A stretch of DNA of 12,482 bases from Verrucomicrobia bacterium UBA740 (GTDB lineage Bacteria > Verrucomicrobiota > Kiritimatiellia > RFP12 > UBA1067): the NCBI GenBank assembly GCA_002298665.1, contig DBKW01000039.1, forward strand, positions 1,322 to 13,803, given 5' to 3'. Positions 5,860 through 12,101 of this stretch are shown piece after piece (positions within the stretch are counted from its first letter, which is position 1; each line of letters starts with the position of its first letter). The position numbers and the translations under genes are program-made. The notes under the pieces are model-generated. The model saw nothing but the letters and a program-made list of their open reading frames with translations, ran no database searches and was not told the origin of the DNA.

Positions 5860-8800
5860 CTATTCCTCCACCCATGTCCGGTATTTATATGAGATTTTCC
5901 ACAAGACAGACATTTGTTGAACTTTTATCAGATTCTGAAAATCTGTCGCATCATACTCCGTGGCAAACGCCTCTTTTCTGACATATTCCCAGTCATAGCC
6001 CAAAGGACCCATTATGCGGTCAATTTCAGCCTGACATTCGTCTTCCGTTGGAGTGATCGGATTTGACCACATTTCCTTTTCGGCTGAAAAAATGTAAGCA
6101 TCTATGAACTTCTTCATGTCGGGATGTTTATCGGCATACGCCTTTCCCCCCATCTTAATCAATGCGCAAATAGCAGAGAACACCCCTCCAGGGATAGTCC
6201 GGGGAAGTGTGATATTCATAGGTGCCCCACCGTTATATATATAAACCAAATCCGAACATCCTTTCTGAATCCAACAAGAAGCATTGTGTTCTATCCAATA
6301 TGCCCCTAAAAGGTCTATCCCCGCGTTTGGAGTATTCAATCCGTACATGTTCGAATTCCACCCATCAGGATACCCGAGCGGGTCGGCGGTCTGCCACTTG
6401 GCGAGGTCGGGGCGGTAGTTCCGAAAGAGGAACACGCGGCCGAGACCGGAGACATGTGGCTTGCCCGTGAAGAATGCCGCGTCGCCCTCGCCAAACGCCG
6501 TCTGCGCCTCCGCCGCGTACTTGCGGCCCTTCGTCTTCACGCCGAGCGTCGTGCCGAGAATGTCGTTGAAGTAGGCCTTGCCATTCGAGGATGCGACGGG
6601 GTTGCCGCCGCCGATGTGCGGTTCGTTCACGAACTGTTCGTCGCCGCGGCGAATCAGCGCGAGTCCGTCCCAGAGGAAGTCCTCCGCACGGCCGTCCCCG
6701 TAGTCCGCGCGGGCGAGCTGCCCGTCGACATGGTAGTCGTAGGAGTATTTCCGTTCGCCCTCGGTGACGGCGAGCACCTTGTCGAGCCAGCCGTAGCGAT
6801 AGGTGTGATTACCTTCCTTCACAAGTCGCCCTGCCGCATCGTAGGCGTAGCGGGTTGTCTCGCCATCGGTCGTCGACGAGACGAGCTGGTTCGCGCCGTC
6901 GAAGGCAAAGGTCGTCGTTTTGCCGCGCACGGTCTTCCTGAGCATATTGCCCGCCTTGTCGTAGACGTAGCGCTCGACGTCCGCGCCATCCTCCTTCACC
7001 GCGAGGAGCTGTCCACGTCCGTCGTACGCATACTCCTGCCGTACCCCGTTCGCCGTGCGGGCAACGATCCGCCCAGACTTGGAATATTCGTACGCGACCG
7101 CGACGACAGGCTTTTCCCTGCCGCCGAGGTACTTGCCCGCGAGCTGGCCGTACTTCGTGTAGACGAAGTCGATGGGCGTGCCGTCTATCGTCTGCCGCGC
7201 GAGCCGCCCCCGACGGTCGTAGGCGAACGTCACCGACCGCCCGAAAGAGGAGATCTTGGCGAGCCGCCCGTACCGATCATAGACGCGCTTCTCTTCGACA
7301 ACCTCGCCGGCGGCCGTACGCACCGTGCGCGACGTGCGGTTCCCATAGGCGTCGTAGGTATAGGTGTAGACGAGGCCGCCTTCGTCCTTCTTCACGAGCC
7401 GTCCGAAGTGGTCGTAGACGTACGTCTCTTTGAGCTTCCCGCGCGCATGCGCCGCAAGGCGCCCCCAGACATCGTAGGCGAAGGTCTCGGTTTCGCCGTT
7501 GCCGTAGTCGACCTTGGCGACGCGGTCGAATTCGTCGTATGTGCGGCGGATCGTCCGGTCGGTCTTGCCGTCCTTCGAGGCGGCGACGGACGCGACGAGT
7601 CCGTTCGCGTCGCGCTTCATGTCCGTGAGTTGCCCCGCTGCGGTGAGGCGCGAGGAGATCCCGAACCTGTCCCAGCCGAACCGGATCTCGTGTCCGTTCT
7701 CGTCCACGACCGTCGCGCGGCGTCCGAGGTTGTCGTAGGCGTAGGCGACCTCGGTGCCGTTCGCGTACTTCTCCTTCACGATGCGCCCGAGCTCGTCGCG
7801 GTCGCAGGCGGTCGTGCGGCCGTCATGGTCGGTGACGGACACGGGGAACCCGCTCACGTCGTAGCCGACGGAAATCGACGAGAGGACCGTCGAGCCGTCC
7901 CTGCGCTCGACCTTCGCGATGCCGCCATGGTCGGCGTAGGTGCGCGTCGTCACGACGCCATAGGGATCCGTCGACGAGACGAGACGGTTGTACTTTTCGT
8001 AGGCGAAGGTCGCGGACGAGAAGTCGTCCTTCAGCGAAAGCGGGAAGCCGCTCGGCGCGTACGCGACCGATACCGTGCGGCGTCCGTCGGCGACGCGCTC
8101 GACGCGACCGGAACGGGTGTAGGCGAACTTTGTGGTCCGCACGGCGTTGCCGTCCGCGTCGAGTTCCGAGACGGACACGAGCCGGTCCCTGCGGTCGTAG
8201 GCGAAGGCGCGGACGGGTTCTGCGGAAAGCGACCAGTCCGCGCGGCGGGAGAGCTTCGTGCAGTTGCCCCTTTCGTCGTACTCGAGGAAGCGCTTGTTGC
8301 CGAGACGGTCGGTGACGCGTACGGGCTTCCCGGACTTCTTGTCGTAGCGGAGGGCGACAAGGTCGCGTCCGCGTCCGTCCGCCACCTTGCGCACCTTCCC
8401 GAGGTAGGCGACGTCATAGCGCATGAAGCAGTAGGTCGTCGTCGAGCGTCCCGTGAAGTCGACCGTGCGGAAGATGCCGTTCTTCATGTCGCAGGAATAG
8501 GACGCGGTCCGTCCCTCCTTGTCCTTCAGCTGGACGCCGCCCGCATAGGAGTAGGCGAAGTCCGCATCCGCGAGGAGCCGTCCCGCGATCTTGCCCGTGT
8601 GGGCGACCTTGTTCTTCCCGTCCCTGCTCTTCAGGTTCCGGATCCGGTCCTTCAATGTCTCGAACTGGACGTCGAACTTCTCGACGCGCCTGCCGCGCGT
8701 CGCCGAGGCGAGGTAGCCGTTCGCGTAGGCGAAGGTCTCCGGATCGAGCGAGGCGACGCGGACGGACGAGAGGAACTTCACGGACTTCTTCGAAGCAAGC

Positions 8801-9219
8801 CCGTCGACCGTCTTCGGGAGAATCGTCAACTGCTCGTTCCGATAGCTGAACGCGACAGGTACGCCGTTGAGGCGAAGCGCGGAGACAAGACCGTCCGACG
8901 TCTCAAGTTCGATGAAGCGCGTTCCCTGCGACGAGACGGCGAGAAGCGCGCCCGAAGCCCCGTACTCGAACAGGGCGGCCGTGCCGTTCGGCGTCTCGAT
9001 GCGGGCGAGGCGTCCGTCTTCGTAGGCGAAACGCCAGCCGGCGAGACCGTTCTTGCCCGTCACGGAGAACCGCCGCGCCTTCGCGCAGTCGGCGGAGCTG
9101 GCGTCCGCCTCCCAGTCGGAATAGGGCGCGTAGAGTCCGCGGCCCTTCTTCGCCTCTTCGATCGGCGCGAGCTTCACGGCGTCCTTCGGCGTCTGGACCT
9201 TCTTCGGAAAGAACTTCAC
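5860..9219 (-). CDS. Rhs/YD-repeat protein, main body with polymorphic C-terminal tip
   Basis: This is a large YD-repeat protein of the Rhs class, whose repeats form a shell enclosing a C-terminal effector in characterised members. The frame shown opens at a GTG, but it is coding further upstream, to about 9351, where LVYDSSS...GLFGHGW (a hallmark of YD-protein N-termini) is read. Residues 1-300 are a divergent N-terminal region. About 310-800 hold at least a dozen YD repeats (AYDNLGR, TYDEFDR, VYDHFGR, TYDAYGN, AYDAAGR and others). About 845-972 are the Rhs core end: FLWDGLALIRRG, FNDILGTTLG, AFGEGDAAFFTGK, RNYRPDLAKWQTADPLGYPDGWN and IDLLG. Residues 973-1119 are a tip of unknown family with no known nuclease, deaminase or ADP-ribosyltransferase motif. 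The last codons (WVEE, TAG) double as the ribosome binding site of the partner gene. The signal-peptide part lies in another frame (9216-9578). Confidence 0.9.
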   Translation of the reverse strand: MKFFPKKVQTPKDAVKLAPIEEAKKGRGLYAPYSDWEADASSADCAKARRFSVTGKNGLAGWRFAYEDGRLARIETPNGTAALFEYGASGALLAVSSQGTRFIELETSDGLVSALRLNGVPVAFSYRNEQLTILPKTVDGLASKKSVKFLSSVRVASLDPETFAYANGYLASATRGRRVEKFDVQFETLKDRIRNLKSRDGKNKVAHTGKIAGRLLADADFAYSYAGGVQLKDKEGRTASYSCDMKNGIFRTVDFTGRSTTTYCFMRYDVAYLGKVRKVADGRGRDLVALRYDKKSGKPVRVTDRLGNKRFLEYDERGNCTKLSRRADWSLSAEPVRAFAYDRRDRLVSVSELDADGNAVRTTKFAYTRSGRVERVADGRRTVSVAYAPSGFPLSLKDDFSSATFAYEKYNRLVSSTDPYGVVTTRTYADHGGIAKVERRDGSTVLSSISVGYDVSGFPVSVTDHDGRTTACDRDELGRIVKEKYANGTEVAYAYDNLGRRATVVDENGHEIRFGWDRFGISSRLTAAGQLTDMKRDANGLVASVAASKDGKTDRTIRRTYDEFDRVAKVDYGNGETETFAYDVWGRLAAHARGKLKETYVYDHFGRLVKKDEGGLVYTYTYDAYGNRTSRTVRTAAGEVVEEKRVYDRYGRLAKISSFGRSVTFAYDRRGRLARQTIDGTPIDFVYTKYGQLAGKYLGGREKPVVAVAYEYSKSGRIVARTANGVRQEYAYDGRGQLLAVKEDGADVERYVYDKAGNMLRKTVRGKTTTFAFDGANQLVSSTTDGETTRYAYDAAGRLVKEGNHTYRYGWLDKVLAVTEGERKYSYDYHVDGQLARADYGDGRAEDFLWDGLALIRRGDEQFVNEPHIGGGNPVASSNGKAYFNDILGTTLGVKTKGRKYAAEAQTAFGEGDAAFFTGKPHVSGLGRVFLFRNYRPDLAKWQTADPLGYPDGWNSNMYGLNTPNAGIDLLGAYWIEHNASCWIQKGCSDLVYIYNGGAPMNITLPRTIPGGVFSAICALIKMGGKAYADKHPDMKKFIDAYIFSAEKEMWSNPITPTEDECQAEIDRIMGPLGYDWEYVRKEAFATEYDATDFQNLIKVQQMSVLWKISYKYRTWVEE
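5864..5869 (-). promoter_or_regulatory. Ribosome binding site of the lipoprotein partner, inside the Rhs tip's last codons
   Basis: GGAGGA precedes GTG 5857-5855 by 6 nt. It decides the GTG start over the ATG at 5875, and the lipoprotein signal begins exactly at that GTG. Confidence 0.75.
6362..6506 (-). repeat. Shared Rhs-core DNA segment, copy 1 (in the full Rhs gene)
   Basis: This is the acceptor copy of the segment repeated at 4618-4760 and 3039-3165. It encodes QTAFGEGDAAFF through ADPLGYPDGW, immediately before the tip. All three copies are in the same orientation, so recombination between them would delete the intervening cassette(s) and fuse a new tip to the Rhs body. Confidence 0.8.
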
Positions 9220-9578
9220 TTTCTCGCCCCACGGCGTCGTCCAAAGGACACCATCCCTGTCCCGGCGGACGGAACTCTCGAGCTGCGGCGACCGCCAGCC
9301 GTGACCGAAGAGTCCGGACGACGCGGACGAAGAGTCGTAGACGAGCTCGATGGGAGCTGCAACTCCGGAGCGAACGCGGCGACGCCAAGCGTCCGCGTCA
9401 TCTCGAAGCCGTCCGAGACGAGAGACGCCTTCCCGGCGAGAAGCGGCCGGTGCGCGAAGGACACGCCGTCCGCCGCCGAGGAGAATCCGGCGGCCAGCGC
9501 GGCGAAAAGCGCCACCGCCCGACGAGCGGTGCGATAGACGCGGGACACAACACCCGCCTGCGCGATTCCATGAACCAT
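9216..9578 (-). CDS. Signal-peptide N-terminal segment of the Rhs protein, split off by a frameshift
   Basis: The start ATG 9578-9576 has AAGGGAGG 8 nt upstream and a good promoter before that. Residues 1-35 are a Sec signal peptide: a basic stretch RVYRTARR, then AVALFAALAAGF, with likely cleavage around SSAA. About residues 36-75 (FAHRPLLAG...TRTLGVAAFAPELQLP) read sensibly as the start of a secreted YD protein. After LQLP the frame turns into a Ser/Arg-rich shadow and ends at 9216. Adding one base at the GGG of 9352-9354 joins LQLP to IELVYDSSSASSGLFGHGW in the Rhs frame and gives one protein of about 1,240 residues. I therefore regard this and the 5860-9219 frame as a single gene broken by a one-base deletion, whether real or an artefact. 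Confidence 0.8.
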   Translation of the reverse strand: MVHGIAQAGVVSRVYRTARRAVALFAALAAGFSSAADGVSFAHRPLLAGKASLVSDGFEMTRTLGVAAFAPELQLPSSSSTTLRPRRPDSSVTAGGRRSSRVPSAGTGMVSFGRRRGARK

Positions 9579-9586
9579 ACCGGCAA

Positions 9587-9594
9587 CCTCCCTT
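9587..9594 (-). promoter_or_regulatory. Ribosome binding site of the Rhs gene
   Basis: AAGGGAGG ends 8 nt before ATG 9578-9576. It is the strongest Shine-Dalgarno match in the locus and fixes the start of the signal-peptide segment. Confidence 0.8.
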
Positions 9595-9605
9595 GTTACA
9601 TGCTC

Positions 9606-9634
9606 ATTATATCATATAAACCATCGCCACGCAA
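9606..9634 (-). promoter_or_regulatory. Sigma-70-type promoter of the Rhs locus
   Basis: On the minus strand, TTGCGT (9634-9629) and TATAAT (9611-9606) are separated by exactly 17 bp, and the ribosome binding site follows 11 bp after the -10 box. It is the only convincing promoter I see for the whole minus-strand series down to 3014, whose genes are tightly coupled, so it probably drives them all. Confidence 0.75.
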
Positions 9635-9825
9635 GGGTAGCGGCAAAGTACGGGAAGTGTTGTGAATTGCCCAAGCAAATGCTCCTAGTGCATGGACATT
9701 TACTCGGGCAATGGACGTTATCCTCAAAGGCGGGAAGGAGCCACTCCCCCGCGGCAGACGGCCGGGTCGAAGGATAAGACCACGGGCGACGGCAGACCGC
9801 CCGAGTCGCCCGTGCCCAACCGAAC

Positions 9826-9937
9826 TTCAAGAGACCACGGTCTTTTGCTCGAGAGACCGTGGTCTCTTGTCCAGAAGACCGTGGTCTCTTGCCCCGGAGA
9901 CCGCGGTCTTTTGCCCCTGAGACCGTGGTCTCTTGAA
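9826..9937. repeat. 22-bp-period palindromic repeat array, five copies
   Basis: The near-palindrome AGACC-NN-GGTCT occurs at 9832, 9854, 9876, 9898 and 9920, each exactly 22 bp apart. The central bases vary (AC, GT, GT, GC, GT) and the linkers are mostly TTTTG or TCTTG followed by C-rich bases. The array is bounded by an exact 11-bp inverted repeat, TTCAAGAGACC (9826-9836) and GGTCTCTTGAA (9927-9937). A lone copy of the motif with the same TCTTGAA flank lies at 1803-1820, 8 kb away, so it is a dispersed element of this genome. Confidence 0.9.
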
Positions 9938-9954
9938 CATCTGCCGCCGATAAA

Positions 9955-9980
9955 ACGAAGACGGCCTCCTGGGCCGTCTT
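9955..9980 (-). terminator. Likely Rho-independent terminator for the CCA-enzyme transcript
   Basis: AAGACGGCC (9958-9966) and GGCCGTCTT (9972-9980) form a perfect 9-bp stem with a 5-nt loop. On the minus strand the stem is followed by CGTTTTAT, a modest T-run, which fits termination of the transcript coming from the gene at 10108. On the plus strand there is no T-run. Confidence 0.5.
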
Positions 9981-10013
9981 GGGTCTTGAGGGGATATTGG
10001 CCTGTTTTACACC
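9978..10013. repeat. 36-bp direct repeat, copy 1
   Basis: A 36-base block beginning CTTGGGTCTTGAGG and ending CCTGTTTTACACC is repeated without mismatch at 10043-10078. The 29 bases between the copies (10014-10042) are unrelated to the repeat. Confidence 0.88.
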
Positions 10014-10042
10014 AGGTCGTGGACGGCGTGATCCGTCTCGCC

Positions 10043-10078
10043 CTTGGGTCTTGAGGGGATATTGGCCTGTTTTACACC
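10043..10078. repeat. 36-bp direct repeat, copy 2
   Basis: This is an exact copy of 9978-10013, lying 30 bases beyond the stop codon of the CCA-enzyme gene. Its 3' part, TATTGGCCTGTTTTA, resembles TATTTGCCTGTTTTA at 2830-2844. Confidence 0.88.
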
Positions 10079-10107
10079 CAATCCCGGTTAAACTTCCCGG
10101 TTTTCGG

Positions 10108-11523
10108 CTAGGCGAAATGCGCGGAGATGAAGGCCAGTCCGTCCGCAACGGTGGCGAACTTGCCCTCGATCTGCGCATTGAACGCCGCGGCGAGCATCTC
10201 CGAAAAGCGCGGACCGGGCTTGAAGCCGAGCGCGATGAGGTGGCGCCCCATGACGAGGGGTTTGGGCGCGGACTCCTTGACGCGAAGCCGTTCCGCCTGC
10301 GCGGTCAGCCACTGGAGGGCCTCGGGGGTGCGGGGAGCCGTGCCGCGGCCGGCGTCATCCGCCGCGGCGACGCGCAAAAGGCGGTCCAGCCGTCCCGCCG
10401 CCACCGACAGCCGCCGGATCGCCGCGTCCCCCGCGGCGCTCTTCCAGAGGGCGATGGGGCGCATGTGCAGACGCACCAGGGGCGGAACCGCCCGCAGGAG
10501 CTCGTGGTCCGCCGTCAAACGCGAGAGGAAACGCCGCGCCGGCGCGACGCCCTCTTCGTCGTGTCCGATGCTGCGGATGCGCTTGCGCTGCGGATCGTAA
10601 AAGGTGGTGGCGGGCTTCCCGAAGTCGTGGCACAGGACGGCGAGGCCGACAATCAGGTTTTCCCGCGGCGTCCACCCCGCCCGGACCCCGATGAAATCGT
10701 ACATCGTGTCGCGTCCGTCGCGGGAGGCTGCGAACGCGTCCAGGCAGCCGAGCGTATGCGCCCACACGTCGCCCTCGGGATGCCACTCGGGGTCTTGCCG
10801 GCAACCGATGAGCGCTTTGAGCTCGGGATAATAGTCCACCCACCCCGTCTGGCGCAGGAACTGGAGTCCTTTCGAGGGAGTGGTCCCTTTGACGAGCAGC
10901 TTCTCCCATTCGCCGAACAGGCGTTCCGGGGGAAGTCCCTCCGGCGTCATGCCGCGGCAGACGCGAAGCAGGCCGTCCGTGGGCGCGAGGTCGAAGCGCG
11001 CCAGGAACTGCATGGCGCGGAGGACGCGCAGGGGATCTTCCGCAAAATGGGGCGAGACCGGCCGGAGCAGCCCCGCCGCCAAATCGTCCCGCCCCTTCCA
11101 CGGGTCGAGGCACGCCCCCGTCAGCGGGTCCAGATAAATGGCGTTGACGGTGAAATCGCGCCGAGCCGCGGCGTCCGCGAGCGGCAGATTGGGGTCGAAA
11201 TCGGTCGCGAAAGCCTTGTGTCCGAGCCCGAGTTTCGTCTCGCGCCGCGGCAGCGCCACGTCTATCGGCACGCCCTGGAGCTTGATGACGCCAAAGGAAG
11301 CGCCGACCAGGTCGAGCGCATAGCGGGAACTCAGGGCGGCGAGGAGCCGCTCCTGGGGGAGTCCGTAGACCTCGAAATCAAAGTCCTGCGGCGTCTCGCC
11401 CCGCAGGGCGTCCCGCACGCACCCGCCGACGAGAAGCGCACGTCCGCCGGCGGACTTCACCAATTCCGCCACGCGGCGCACGTCGTCCGCCCGGCAGACC
11501 GTCTCAATAGCCGAGTTCGGCAT
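10108..11523 (-). CDS. cca: CCA-adding enzyme (tRNA nucleotidyltransferase) with HD domain
   Basis: This cytosolic enzyme adds or repairs the 3' CCA end of tRNAs from CTP and ATP without a nucleic-acid template. The 471-residue protein has the class II nucleotidyltransferase head. GGCVRD is at 33-38, DFDFEVYG with the metal-binding aspartates at 47-54, and PIDVALPR at about 86-93. RRDFTVNAIY is at 121-130, DPLRVLRAMQFLARF at about 163-177, and the ERLFGEWEKLL motif at 200-210. The C-terminal part has an HD phosphohydrolase domain: WHPEGDVWAHT (247-257) and HDFGKP (299-304). The order and length fit the multifunctional E. coli-type Cca rather than poly(A) polymerase, which lacks this HD domain. 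The start ATG 11523-11521 lies inside the preceding gene (20-bp overlap) with no clear ribosome binding site, suggesting coupled translation. Confidence 0.92.
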   Translation of the reverse strand: MPNSAIETVCRADDVRRVAELVKSAGGRALLVGGCVRDALRGETPQDFDFEVYGLPQERLLAALSSRYALDLVGASFGVIKLQGVPIDVALPRRETKLGLGHKAFATDFDPNLPLADAAARRDFTVNAIYLDPLTGACLDPWKGRDDLAAGLLRPVSPHFAEDPLRVLRAMQFLARFDLAPTDGLLRVCRGMTPEGLPPERLFGEWEKLLVKGTTPSKGLQFLRQTGWVDYYPELKALIGCRQDPEWHPEGDVWAHTLGCLDAFAASRDGRDTMYDFIGVRAGWTPRENLIVGLAVLCHDFGKPATTFYDPQRKRIRSIGHDEEGVAPARRFLSRLTADHELLRAVPPLVRLHMRPIALWKSAAGDAAIRRLSVAAGRLDRLLRVAAADDAGRGTAPRTPEALQWLTAQAERLRVKESAPKPLVMGRHLIALGFKPGPRFSEMLAAAFNAQIEGKFATVADGLAFISAHFA

Positions 11524-12079
11524 CGACGAGAATGACTTTCGTGGGCATGCCGCCCGGGCACCGGTCGAAGACGGCCGTCACCTTGCAGATGCGGTCCGGC
11601 GAATTGCAGTCGCTGCAGACGCCCGTCAGGGCGCAAGGCGTGCGCTTGCCGAGCCGGCGCGTGTTGGCGGGGCAGGCGACGCGCTTGATGCGCGCGATGG
11701 CATCGTCCACGCCGCCCACGACGATCTTGTTGCGTCCGACGACGTACACGACGCGCTTGGGGCCGCCGATGGAGGCGGCGACGCGGTTTCCGCGCCCGTC
11801 GATGTTGACGATGCGCCCGTCGGCGGTGAGGGCGTTCGCGCTCAGGAGAAAGAGGTCCGCCTCGATGGCGTGGTCGCGGATTTCCTTCCCGGCGGCGGCG
11901 AGCGCCTCGCGCACGCCGATTTGCTTGAGCGTCTCGCTGCCGCCCCAGGCGACGGACGCGGCGGTCTCGGCCTCGGCCAGGACTGCGGCCTGGGCTTCGG
12001 CGGGCGTTTTCACGACTTGCGCCGCATAGCCGCGGCGGACGAGTTCCTGCGCGACGTCGTTCAGATCGAATATCAGCAT
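11504..12079 (-). CDS. LUD-domain (DUF162, LutC/YkgG-like) protein
   Basis: This 191-residue protein belongs to the small LUD family annotated as lactate utilisation proteins; for stand-alone members like this the biochemical role is not established. The family pattern is clear. VAWGGSETLKQIG (43-55) is the glycine-rich substrate-site motif, LLSANALTADGRIVNIDG (78-95) follows, and GGPKRVVYVVGRNKIV is at about 105-120. A cysteine-rich tail has cysteines at 136, 149, 155, 158, 165 and 174 (TPCALTGVCSDCNSPDRIC), which suggests a metal or Fe-S site. The ATG at 12079-12077 has AAAGGA (12093-12088) 8 nt upstream. It follows the transporter gene after 22 bp and overlaps cca, so the three probably form one transcript. 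Neighbouring an AEC permease fits import or export of a small organic acid, but that is an inference. Confidence 0.88.
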   Translation of the reverse strand: MLIFDLNDVAQELVRRGYAAQVVKTPAEAQAAVLAEAETAASVAWGGSETLKQIGVREALAAAGKEIRDHAIEADLFLLSANALTADGRIVNIDGRGNRVAASIGGPKRVVYVVGRNKIVVGGVDDAIARIKRVACPANTRRLGKRTPCALTGVCSDCNSPDRICKVTAVFDRCPGGMPTKVILVDAELGY

Positions 12080-12101
12080 AGGTCGGTTCCTTTCGTTTGT
12101 G

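Larger units (their letters stand above)
9635..10107. other. Gene-free region between the CCA-enzyme gene and the Rhs promoter
   Basis: I find no gene here; open frames run through repeats of non-coding period. It holds an imperfect palindrome at 9666-9712 (ATTGCCC/GGGCAAT outer arms, AAATG/CATTT inner arms). A 10-bp-arm inverted repeat lies at 9781-9814 (CACGGGCGAC/GTCGCCCGTG). The 22-bp array, the terminator-like hairpin and the 36-bp repeat pair are listed separately. Confidence 0.65.

Noticed and set aside
6454..9537. A 1,027-codon open frame on the plus strand
   Set aside because: It is the antisense of the Rhs gene. GC-rich, repeat-coding DNA keeps the opposite strand open, and its protein is a monotone Arg/Val/Glu-rich sequence without domains.
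9978..10078. CRISPR array
   Set aside because: Only two repeats and one spacer, no cas genes in view; kept as a direct repeat pair.
9979..11535. A 518-codon open frame on the plus strand
   Set aside because: It is the antisense of cca, whose motifs on the minus strand are unmistakable; it also runs through the 36-bp repeats.
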